NCBI GenBank assembly: GCA_900551715.1
Contig: URXG01000002.1
Span: 1-64,000, forward strand
Length of the DNA: 64,000 nucleotides
Direction of reading: 5' to 3'
From: an uncultured Blautia sp.
GTDB taxonomy: Bacteria; Bacillota; Clostridia; Lachnospirales; Lachnospiraceae
The notes below the pieces were generated by a model. The model was given only the letters and a program-made list of their open reading frames with translations. It was not told the DNA's origin and did no database searches. A program made the position numbers and the translations under genes. The number at the start of each line of letters is the position of its first letter. The stretch's first letter is position 1. This document shows, piece by piece, positions 1 through 6,726 of this stretch.

Positions 1-291
1 CCCGGTTAGTATGCATAAAAACATAAATCATGAGTGCTTACAGGTTTATTATAAGACAAAAAAATAGAATTGTTAAGGTGCATTACAGAATTTAATCCCG
101 CATAGTTACTGAGATAATCCACAGCTGGAATTTAGTTTTTCATTTAAGTTGGGATTTATGGGTTATTTATGAGCATTTATGCTCAAATCTACAATTCATC
201 TCACTACCTGAAGAGGTAGGAGAATTCTTGTTATATATTATGTTAAATTCTTTATCTTCTTCATAACTCCTGTGAACTCCTAAAAAAAATA
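1..291. other. Non-coding AT-rich 3' flank with small hairpins
   Basis: No credible gene is seen here. The stretch lies downstream of the leftward secreted-protein gene and holds two clear hairpins. One is TGAGCAT/ATGCTCA at 170-185. The other is CTACCT-gaag-AGGTAG at 204-219. The second, read on the minus strand with its flanks, resembles the central arm of the element at 2711-2745 and, from general knowledge, the subterminal hairpin of IS200/IS605-type right ends. No transposase remnant was found beside it. Confidence 0.5.
204..219 (-). repeat. IS605-end-like hairpin
   Basis: A perfect 6-bp stem (CTACCT/AGGTAG) has a 4-nt loop. On the minus strand the context is AGAATTCTCC, then the hairpin, then TGAG. 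The same layout (AGAAGACTCC, then a CCACTT/AAGTGG hairpin, then TGAG) occurs at 2711-2740 with compensating changes in the stem. Assignment to an IS200/IS605-type end is inference from the shape only. Confidence 0.35.
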
Positions 292-840
292 TTATTTTAT
301 CTTCAGTGTATACTGATGTCTGCCGCCTGTCCAGTAAGCTTCAATATATGCGGATTCACCTTTTTTCAGTTTAATCTTTACATAACGGTCATACAGATAG
401 GTAGTAGATGTTTTTCTGGCTGACCTGTAAAAACGGTTATACCAGTTTTTGGAAGTAACTTTAAAAGCACTTGCTTTTCCATAGTTGGTCTTTAAAGTCT
501 GCATATTAAGATAACTGTATCTGGAACCTGTTTTCTTTTTGTATACAAAATAACTTCCAAGATGCTGTGTAGCAGCTGAACTCTTGCCCCAGTCACGATG
601 ATTATAAGTAGAGATTGTATAGGTACCTGTCTTTGGTGCTACAAAGCGAATATATCCATTGTTCTTTTTGTCATTGATATTGTAGGTACCCTTTTTCTTG
701 ATAGTTGGCGCTTTCTTCCAGTTTTTGTTGGCATTTACAGTTCTGGCCGCCTGAACCTCTACCTGAAATGGCTCAGATAACATAGTTACCGCTGCCAGCA
801 TTACCAGCAGTGCGCATAAAAGTTTTTTTATCTTTTTCAT
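292..840 (-). CDS. Small secreted basic protein, PPC-like beta-sandwich
   Basis: This is a 182-residue protein with a Sec signal peptide: lysines at residues 2-6, a hydrophobic core at about 7-22 and an Ala-x-Ala-type cleavage site near residue 31. The mature part is rich in Lys, Tyr and Thr. It contains strand-like runs such as YIRFVAPKTGTYTIS and a C-terminal YTLKIK. That pattern recalls the pre-peptidase C-terminal (PPC) beta-sandwich, a binding rather than catalytic fold. No catalytic motif is visible. The start is well supported by AAAGGAGG upstream and a promoter at 878-907, so it is probably monocistronic. Only a poly-T run follows the stop, with no strong terminator stem. Function is unknown; a cell-surface adhesin or ligand-binding protein is the most likely class. 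Confidence 0.7.
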   Translation of the reverse strand: MKKIKKLLCALLVMLAAVTMLSEPFQVEVQAARTVNANKNWKKAPTIKKKGTYNINDKKNNGYIRFVAPKTGTYTISTYNHRDWGKSSAATQHLGSYFVYKKKTGSRYSYLNMQTLKTNYGKASAFKVTSKNWYNRFYRSARKTSTTYLYDRYVKIKLKKGESAYIEAYWTGGRHQYTLKIK

Positions 841-877
841 AGCGCGATCCTCCTTTGTTCATTAGTATGTTAAAGTC

Positions 878-907
878 ATTATAATATACGGTTTACATCT
901 CTGTCCA
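878..907 (-). promoter_or_regulatory. Sigma-A-type promoter of the small secreted protein
   Basis: On the minus strand, TGGACA (902-907) and TATAAT (878-883) are separated by 18 bp, about 40 bp upstream of the ATG at 840. The promoter lies just beyond the left edge of the structured repeat at 968-1146. Confidence 0.65.
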
Positions 908-967
908 GCAAATTTACCGAAAATTCGACGAAAATCCACATTAAATCAGTAAAAATCCGAGATGTAT

Positions 968-1146
968 GGAACAAATCGGACAAGTCCGCTTCAAACTCCC
1001 TGAATCCCTCAATCTTTGAGGGACTTGCTACGCTTTGCGCGCTAGATGCAGTCTGCTTTAGCAGACATATTCCAAATGCATCTAGTCGCATCCTCGCGGA
1101 GCGTTTTTTGCTTTATTGGAACATTACGGAGTAATTTCCTATAAAG
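968..1146 (-). repeat. Structured dispersed element, copy A (179 bp)
   Basis: The copy at 54371-54549 matches this over all 179 positions except three. In plus-strand order it holds an outer stem CTAGATGCA/TGCATCTAG (1042-1050, 1077-1085) and an inner stem GTCTGC/GCAGAC (1051-1056, 1061-1066). A 10-nt one-sided bulge begins ATATTC (1067-1076). The motif CATCCTCGCGGAGCGTTT (1089-1106) follows, then a terminal hairpin CTTTAT/ATAAAG with inner GGAA/TTCC and ATTAC/GTAAT pairs (1111-1146). A further hairpin TCCCTCA/TGAGGGA is near 1004-1022. The element abuts the terminator of the upstream gene. A 70-codon open frame starting at its conserved motif is judged not to be a gene. Role unknown: a structured RNA or a non-autonomous mobile element. 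Confidence 0.85.
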
Positions 1147-1151
1147 CAAAA

Positions 1152-1194
1152 AAACACCTGAACCTATCCTGACAGGATACAAATCCAGGTGTTT
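1152..1194 (-). terminator. Intrinsic terminator of the beta-lactamase-fold protein
   Basis: The 9-bp stem AAACACCTG/CAGGTGTTT encloses an inner ATCCT/AGGAT stem. On the minus strand it is followed by a run of seven T residues, just after the stop at 1199. The T-run abuts repeat copy A. Confidence 0.85.
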
Positions 1195-1198
1195 CTTA

Positions 1199-2524
1199 TT
1201 ATTTATTCAGATATTTATAAACTACAGATGAAATATTCCGTATTCTGGAAATGGAATAGCTTTCATTTCCTGTTGTTGAAAATACGCTGATCACATAGTC
1301 TGTTTTCTTCCCATATACGATTGCCATATCATGTTGTACATCCGAAGTCTCACCGGTCTTGTTGGCTGACTTTATTCCGGAAGGAAGCCCTGCCGGGATC
1401 TTCCATTTACGTGTCTGGCCTTTCAGCAGATTCAGCATTTCTTTTGAATATTTGGCAGATACACATTTGCCGTTATAAATCTGCTCCAGAAGGACACCAC
1501 AATCTTTCGCTGATGCGGTATTTCTGCTTCCGTCACTGGTAAATGCAGAGGAGGAAGGATGAAGGGTCTGGTGACAGCCTGTAGAAGTATAATGGTTTGC
1601 TTTCAGGTAATTGTTGACCACTTTGGTTCCTGCTACAAAACCTCTGGACTTGCTGTTGTACCGTACCAGCTGATTGTATGCTTCATTATCACTGACAGTG
1701 ATCATCTGTCTGAGAAGACTTTTTATAGTGGCACTGTAGCTTAAGTTTCCCTTTTTGATCTGGTTAAAGGTAGATGCCATAACAAACGCCTTGATGGTGC
1801 TGGCAGGATACATGGCTCTGTCATTGATAGTGACTGTCGCCCCTGTCTTAAGGTCTTTTACATAGACAGACCAGGATCCACTGTAGCCTTTTACCATATT
1901 CTGAAGCTGTTTCCTGAGACTGCTGATCTCCATCTGTTCTTTTGTGCATTTTCGTCCGTCAGCGTCTACATACGTTCCGTCGGAAAGTTTCTGACTTCTG
2001 GCGATGGTTCCGTTGGACAGAAGATAAAATCCATGTTTCCAGCAGTTGGCAAGTCTTTTTCCATTTGCATCAAGATAATAATTCTTTCCATTGATTGCGA
2101 TCCAGCCTGCTTTTCTGTAAAGCTTACCATTTGTATAACCAAAGTAATAAACACCTTTGTAGGTTTTTCCTTTTATTACAGTAGTGTTTACTTTATGGAA
2201 ACCTTTTTCTTTGCAGAGACGTCCCTTGTCAAACATGTAATATCCGCTTTTCAGTTTGTTTCCTGACGGAACTTTGATATATTGCAAACCGGATACTTTA
2301 TGACCGTTTTTTTCTTTCAGCCACCAGTTGGCACCAGTGTCTATGATATATCTTCCCTCTTTATCGTCCAGTTTGATTTTTTTGTAACTGGCTGCCTGTA
2401 CTGTCTCTGTCTCAGACAGTGATACGCTTCCTGCTGCCACAGTAACTGCCATCAGTACAAGAAGCATCCATCTGCCCAGAAATCTGCAGATGGTTCCACA
2501 TGAGTTTCTTCTGTTCTTTTTCAT
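1199..2524 (-). CDS. Secreted serine beta-lactamase-fold hydrolase with wall-binding repeats
   Basis: This 441-residue protein has a signal peptide (about 1-45), glucan/choline-binding-like aromatic-glycine repeats (about 90-195) and a C-terminal class A beta-lactamase-type domain (about 215-441). All three active-site motifs of the serine-hydrolase superfamily are present: S242-T-I-K245, S278-D-N280 and K389-T-G391. I see no ExxLN omega-loop motif in the region where class A enzymes carry their deacylating glutamate. A wall-acting DD-peptidase or esterase is therefore more likely than drug hydrolysis. The repeats suggest attachment to the cell envelope. The ATG is preceded by GGAG at 10 nt and the gene ends in a strong terminator. 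The stop of a short open frame running through the upstream repeat overlaps this ATG (ATGA). Confidence 0.8.
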   Translation of the reverse strand: MKKNRRNSCGTICRFLGRWMLLVLMAVTVAAGSVSLSETETVQAASYKKIKLDDKEGRYIIDTGANWWLKEKNGHKVSGLQYIKVPSGNKLKSGYYMFDKGRLCKEKGFHKVNTTVIKGKTYKGVYYFGYTNGKLYRKAGWIAINGKNYYLDANGKRLANCWKHGFYLLSNGTIARSQKLSDGTYVDADGRKCTKEQMEISSLRKQLQNMVKGYSGSWSVYVKDLKTGATVTINDRAMYPASTIKAFVMASTFNQIKKGNLSYSATIKSLLRQMITVSDNEAYNQLVRYNSKSRGFVAGTKVVNNYLKANHYTSTGCHQTLHPSSSAFTSDGSRNTASAKDCGVLLEQIYNGKCVSAKYSKEMLNLLKGQTRKWKIPAGLPSGIKSANKTGETSDVQHDMAIVYGKKTDYVISVFSTTGNESYSISRIRNISSVVYKYLNK

Positions 2525-2574
2525 TTCTCATTGTCTCCTTCGTTACTCTTTCCTTTGTTTATAATAGCAGGAAA

Positions 2575-2757
2575 TTCAAGTCGAACGCAGGTGAGACTTG
2601 GTGCGTGATTCTGGTCAGCGAAAGCTGACATATTCTTCTCAGAATCACTGCACATCCTCGCGGAGCGTTTATCTCAGTCGGAGATTGTACTCCCACTGAG
2701 AAAGACTTGTTATTACTCACCACTTGCAGAAGTGGGAGTCTTCTCGACTGAGATAAA
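2575..2757 (-). repeat. Structured dispersed element, divergent copy C
   Basis: This shares with copies A and B the 18-nt motif CATCCTCGCGGAGCGTTT (2653-2670) and the bulge start ATATTC (2630-2635), but its stems differ in sequence. The outer stem is GTGATTCTG/CAGAATCAC (2605-2613, 2640-2648) and the inner stem is GTCAGC-gaaa-GCTGAC (2614-2629). Segment lengths are exactly as in copy A: 9-6-4-6-10-9. The last stem is a 13-bp TTTATCTCAGTCG/CGACTGAGATAAA pair (2668-2680, 2745-2757). That stem encloses a CCACTT-gcag-type hairpin (CACTTGCAGAAGTG, 2721-2734) and a competing ACTCCCACT/AGTGGGAGT pairing. It fills the gap between two leftward genes. Confidence 0.8.
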
Positions 2758-2776
2758 ATTCCTGTTATCCTTTTCC

Positions 2777-4453
2777 TTATTTGCGGATCTGATACAGATT
2801 CACATTTCCCACCGTTTTCACGAACACAGCCTGAGCAGATGGTTCATAATATTCCTGAATATACTTCAAAGTCAGGTCTATATCATCATCTGCCAGATAG
2901 ATCCTGTTATTATTTATAACATCTCTGTAAGGATTCCTTATTCCGTCTTCAGCCATAGCCCGGGTGTATTCCGGTGTCCGGCACTCCCAGCCCCCAAACC
3001 AGTATACATTATCCAAAAGTGTCTCAGGCATCCGGTCAAAAGGACCGTAGCATACAATTTCTGACAGGGTACCACTTTTTGACAGATAGATATGTTCTTT
3101 GTCTGTTCCGATGGTTTCCAGAACTGCCCTCTGTGCTATTCTCGCCTCCGGTATGGTAGAAGTATTGATCCTCCAGTCACTGTACCACAGAATCTGACAA
3201 AACAGTACACCCGCTATCGCCAGCAGGATTCCCTTTCTGCCTTCCAGCCATCTCAGCCTCTCTGATGACAGAATCCACAGAACAGAAAGACATCCGCTGA
3301 ACCACAGCCCCACATCCACTCTGTTTACCATGTATCTGCCCTGATAATACAGATAAAAATATACTGCTGCCAGAAGTATCAACTCCAGGATTGCCGAAAA
3401 CAGACTTTTTTTATCTTTTTTCCCAAAGATAAGCCACAGCAGGAAAAATCCCAAAAAGAAATAAAACATGGGAAGTTTCAGCAGATCTCCTGGAAATCTT
3501 TTCAGGAAACCTGTCACAGTTTTTCCTGTAAGTGGACGACTGGTCTTCTGTTCTGTAAGTCTGCGCATTACATCTGTGGTAAATTTCTCCGTATCATTAA
3601 AGTTCCAGTTCTGGTATAACTGCAGTGCTTCTCTGCTGATTCCCAGTTCTTCATACAGATCCCGGTTGCTGTCATAATCCGGAAATCCATAGTCCAGAAG
3701 CTGAGACCGAAGCTGATTGAACTCCTGATATTCCTGCCACTCCGTAGTCTGATACATATGCCAGTCCCATCTGTTCACTGCAAAAACTGCCCCACAAAGG
3801 ACTGCCAGTGCTGCTGCTGAAATTCCAATCCGCTTCCATACCTTTCCGGCAAATCTGTTTTTCAGATCAAGGAGATAAAAAAGTCCTGCCCCTGCCATCA
3901 GTCCTCCGCTTGCCAGAAACTGATCTGACCTGTACATGAATCCTACTATACCCAGAAGCACAGCAGCAAGAATCTCTCTTGTGTAAATTTTTTCCCGGGA
4001 CAGCCCATAAAGCAGTAAAAAAACTCCTGCTGCTGTAGCGATACCTCCTGTTTTGGTAAACTGCAGGTGAATATACCCCTCATATCCGAATCCCAGAACC
4101 AGGAGCGCAGACAGATACAGACCGGAATATCCTTCCAGTCTGTTCAACAGTACATAAGTAACTGCAGTAAAGGCAAACAATAACACAGCATACTGGACAA
4201 TGGTATACCATGGCAGTCTGCCTGTTATCTGATACAATAGCCGATAAAGCAGTCCAAGTCCATAATTCTGAAATACAAGATGAGCGTCCTTTACTCCCCG
4301 GAGTCCACTGCCAAGTTCCGCAAAAACGATATCATCATTCGTTTCAAACCCCGGTCTCATGATCAGCACCATCAGCAGCATTGCTGCCAGGTTACTGAGA
4401 AAAGCCAGATTCAGACTGCTTATTTGGGGTCTGTCCCCCCTCTGTGCCTTCAT
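2777..4453 (-). CDS. Polytopic membrane protein, probable GT-C-type glycosyltransferase
   Basis: This 558-residue protein has about ten hydrophobic segments. A first extracytoplasmic loop carries an acidic motif (FETNDDIVFAE, near residue 38), and a long soluble part follows the last membrane helix at about 440-558. This layout is that of GT-C lipid-phosphosugar-dependent glycosyltransferases, in which the first outer loop carries the catalytic acid. It is not close to a family I can name. The gene starts 6 bp after the zinc-ribbon gene and is the last of the clpX transcription unit before repeat copy C. A role in decorating the surface polysaccharide made by the 8-36 kb locus, using the lipid-linked sugar from the GT2 at 31026, is inference. 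Confidence 0.55.
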   Translation of the reverse strand: MKAQRGDRPQISSLNLAFLSNLAAMLLMVLIMRPGFETNDDIVFAELGSGLRGVKDAHLVFQNYGLGLLYRLLYQITGRLPWYTIVQYAVLLFAFTAVTYVLLNRLEGYSGLYLSALLVLGFGYEGYIHLQFTKTGGIATAAGVFLLLYGLSREKIYTREILAAVLLGIVGFMYRSDQFLASGGLMAGAGLFYLLDLKNRFAGKVWKRIGISAAALAVLCGAVFAVNRWDWHMYQTTEWQEYQEFNQLRSQLLDYGFPDYDSNRDLYEELGISREALQLYQNWNFNDTEKFTTDVMRRLTEQKTSRPLTGKTVTGFLKRFPGDLLKLPMFYFFLGFFLLWLIFGKKDKKSLFSAILELILLAAVYFYLYYQGRYMVNRVDVGLWFSGCLSVLWILSSERLRWLEGRKGILLAIAGVLFCQILWYSDWRINTSTIPEARIAQRAVLETIGTDKEHIYLSKSGTLSEIVCYGPFDRMPETLLDNVYWFGGWECRTPEYTRAMAEDGIRNPYRDVINNNRIYLADDDIDLTLKYIQEYYEPSAQAVFVKTVGNVNLYQIRK

Positions 4454-4459
4454 TCCGGA

Positions 4460-5095
4460 TTATTCCGCTTCTTCTGTAGTTGCAGATTCCGGGACTTCTG
4501 TGGGAGCTTCTTCCGCTTTCTCAGCCCCTTCTTCTGTTTCCGGTGTTTCTTCAGCTGGTTTCTCCAGAGATACTCCTTGGCAGGCATGTTCTTCTGCTTT
4601 CCATTCAGGAATAGTTTCTTCCTCTTTTTCTTCTTCAGAAGTAGTTTCTTCCGTCGGTTCCTCTGCTTCCCCAGAAGCTTCTTCTACCGGTTCTTCCATA
4701 TCTACAATGTTGTCGTCCTCTTCTTCCGGAACCAGACAGCTTGCACCACATTTGGAACAGAATGCATCGTTTTTACCTACAATACTTCCGCAGTTGGGGC
4801 AGACTCTCTGTTCTTTCAGTTCTTCCGCTTCTTTTTTCAGTCTTTTGATCTGCTGATATCTTTCATCGATCTGTACACAGATTTCATTTTCTGCTTCCTC
4901 TACTGAAATGCCTTCCTGATAACGTCTGTAAACAATACGTCCCAGGTCTGCCATTGCCTTCTCGATTTGTTGCTTTTCCCCTGAAATCTTGTTTTTCAGT
5001 TTCTGTGTTTCATAAATAGTTTCTGCACGACCTGTCAGGTCTTTTGCTGCTTTTGCAAATGTGTCAGTTAAACTGCCGAAAAAATCTTTTGCCAT
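4460..5095 (-). CDS. Zinc-ribbon coiled-coil protein with acidic tail
   Basis: This is a 211-residue soluble protein. Residues 1-95 are predicted to be helical and coiled-coil (alternating Lys/Glu with hydrophobic heptads). A four-cysteine zinc ribbon follows (C99, C102, C113, C116; pattern CPNCGS...CSKCGA). The tail from about 125 is almost entirely Glu, Thr, Pro and Ser. It sits between clpX and the polytopic membrane protein, with gaps of 33 and 6 bp, so co-transcription is likely. Zinc-ribbon plus coiled-coil proteins of this kind are common in Firmicutes without assigned function. Adaptor or scaffold activity for the neighbouring ClpX-type unfoldase is possible but unproven. Confidence 0.6.
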   Translation of the reverse strand: MAKDFFGSLTDTFAKAAKDLTGRAETIYETQKLKNKISGEKQQIEKAMADLGRIVYRRYQEGISVEEAENEICVQIDERYQQIKRLKKEAEELKEQRVCPNCGSIVGKNDAFCSKCGASCLVPEEEDDNIVDMEEPVEEASGEAEEPTEETTSEEEKEEETIPEWKAEEHACQGVSLEKPAEETPETEEGAEKAEEAPTEVPESATTEEAE

Positions 5096-5128
5096 AATAA
5101 AATACCTCTCTTTCTATACAGTTACAGT

Positions 5129-6541
5129 TTATTTATTTCCAAGAAGGGGTACTCCCTGTCCTCTCAGAAGGATCTTCGGTGCCCCGTTTCCTTCAATGTA
5201 GCCTTTGGTGATGACCACCTCTCCGATGCTGTCATCCTTTGGGATCTCATACATGATATCCAGCATATATTCTTCCAGTATGGCCCGTAATGCTCTGGCT
5301 CCTGTCTTTCTTTCCATGGCCTTTGCTGCAATGGCACGAAGAGCATCTTCCTCAAATTCCAGTTTTACTTCATCCAGGGCAAGAAGCTTCTGATATTGTT
5401 TCAAAATTGCATTACGCGGCTCCCTCAGAATCTGCACCAGCATATCTTCGTTCAAACCATCCAGTGTAAAGATCACCGGCAGACGTCCCAGAAATTCCGG
5501 GATCATGCCAAAGTTCCGGAGGTCATCTACTGTCACCTTCTCCAGAAGGTGAGGATCGTTGTCATACTTATCCTTCAGATCTGCATAAAATCCGATAGAA
5601 GCCTGCTTGTTCAGGCGTTCCTTGATGATACTTTCCAGATCTGGGAAAGCACCTCCGCAGATAAAGAGAATGTTTCTTGTATTTACTGTAGTAAGTGGGA
5701 CCATAGCGTTCTTGCTGTTGGCTCCTACAGGAACCTCCACCTCGCTTCCTTCCAGAAGTTTCAGCATTCCCTGCTGTACAGCTTCTCCACTTACATCTCT
5801 CTGATTAGTGTTCTTCTTCTTGGCGATCTTATCAATCTCATCAATAAAGATAATGCCATGTTCCGCTTTTTCCACATCATTATCTGCTGCCGCCAGAAGT
5901 TTGGATACAACGCTTTCGATATCATCACCAATGTAACCAGCCTCTGTCAGGGAAGTAGCATCTGCAATCGCCAGTGGCACATCCAGAAGTTTCGCCAGGG
6001 TCTTTACCAGATAAGTCTTACCGCTTCCTGTAGGTCCGATCATCAGCATATTGGACTTCTCGATATCAATCTCATCCATAGTGTCTGTGGCAACTCGCTT
6101 ATAATGGTTATAAACAGCTACAGACATAACCTTCTTGGCATGCTCCTGACCGATCACATATTCATCCAGTGTAGCCTTAATCTTGTGAGGTGCCGGGATT
6201 TTCTTCAGATCCAATACCGGTTCTTTGGCTTTCTCTTTTTTCTTTTTGACTTTCTTTGGCTGATTTACCGGATTCTGAAAATTCGTAAGATCAATCATAC
6301 TGATATTGGGCATATTAAACAGATCACTGTAATTAAAGTTTCCGTTATTCATCTGCTGGTTCATGCTGTCAAAACTTCTCTGCATACAATCCGGGCAGAT
6401 ATGTATATTGTTGGGGAGATCTATCATCTTGCCTGTCTGACGTTCTGATCTGTGGCAGAGACTACAGAACTTCTCCGGCTCGTGATCATCCTCATCATCC
6501 ATCTCTTCCTCAATTATTTCATCATCATATTTATCTGACAT
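5129..6541 (-). CDS. clpX: ClpX-type AAA+ unfoldase
   Basis: This ATP-dependent unfoldase subunit recognises substrates and feeds them to ClpP. The start was set at 6541 (470 residues) because AAAGGAGA lies just upstream; a frame open to 6631 lacks a ribosome site. The N-terminal C4 zinc finger is C26, C29, C49, C52. It is preceded by a very acidic stretch (about 8-22) and followed by a Lys-rich linker that canonical ClpX (about 420 residues) lacks. The Walker A is GPTGSGKT (169-176), pore loop GYIG (202-205), Walker B FIDEID (232-237) and ClpP-docking tripeptide IGF (316-318). Neither clpP nor tig is adjacent, so this may be a second ClpX. It lies downstream of htrA with its own promoter and a leader hairpin. 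Confidence 0.85.
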   Translation of the reverse strand: MSDKYDDEIIEEEMDDEDDHEPEKFCSLCHRSERQTGKMIDLPNNIHICPDCMQRSFDSMNQQMNNGNFNYSDLFNMPNISMIDLTNFQNPVNQPKKVKKKKEKAKEPVLDLKKIPAPHKIKATLDEYVIGQEHAKKVMSVAVYNHYKRVATDTMDEIDIEKSNMLMIGPTGSGKTYLVKTLAKLLDVPLAIADATSLTEAGYIGDDIESVVSKLLAAADNDVEKAEHGIIFIDEIDKIAKKKNTNQRDVSGEAVQQGMLKLLEGSEVEVPVGANSKNAMVPLTTVNTRNILFICGGAFPDLESIIKERLNKQASIGFYADLKDKYDNDPHLLEKVTVDDLRNFGMIPEFLGRLPVIFTLDGLNEDMLVQILREPRNAILKQYQKLLALDEVKLEFEEDALRAIAAKAMERKTGARALRAILEEYMLDIMYEIPKDDSIGEVVITKGYIEGNGAPKILLRGQGVPLLGNK

Positions 6542-6621
6542 ATATTCTCCTTTCGCACTGCCACCTTGCACCTGGCAGCCCTTCTCGTTTCTGTCTTTTG
6601 GTATTTCCTGTGAGATAAGGC

Positions 6622-6664
6622 AAAAACGCATAAGCTCTGACTGTATGTCATTTACTTATGCGTT
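6622..6664 (-). terminator. Terminator-like hairpin in the clpX leader
   Basis: A perfect 10-bp stem AACGCATAAG/CTTATGCGTT (6625-6634, 6655-6664) with a 20-nt loop is followed on the minus strand by TTTTTG. It begins within a few bases of the expected transcription start of the promoter at 6666-6693. It could therefore stop htrA read-through and also attenuate clpX transcription. Confidence 0.6.
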
Positions 6665-6665
6665 C

Positions 6666-6693
6666 ATTATATCATAACCTATGTGGCTGTAAA
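6666..6693 (-). promoter_or_regulatory. Sigma-A-type promoter for clpX
   Basis: On the minus strand, TTTACA (6688-6693), a 16-bp spacer and a consensus TATAAT (6666-6671) lie about 120 bp upstream of the clpX start. The hairpin at 6625-6664 follows immediately. Confidence 0.7.
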
Positions 6694-6726
6694 CTAAAGT
6701 TTTTATTAAAACTCTTAAGAAAATTA

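Noticed and set aside
879..1091. 70-codon open frame on the minus strand
   Set aside because: It begins at the conserved motif of the 179-bp element and runs through its hairpins. The same start sequence recurs at 54258-54494 with a different C-terminal half, set only by flanking DNA. It is explained by the repeat.
1199..2524. Annotation as a class A beta-lactamase
   Set aside because: The catalytic triad motifs fit the superfamily, but no ExxLN motif was seen and wall-binding repeats precede the domain, so drug hydrolysis is not supported.
2524..2658. 44-codon open frame through repeat copy C ending in an ATGA overlap with the next gene
   Set aside because: It begins at the repeat's conserved motif, encodes nothing like the frames in copies A and B, and its overlap with the downstream ATG could be chance. 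Worth remembering only if ribosome profiling shows initiation.
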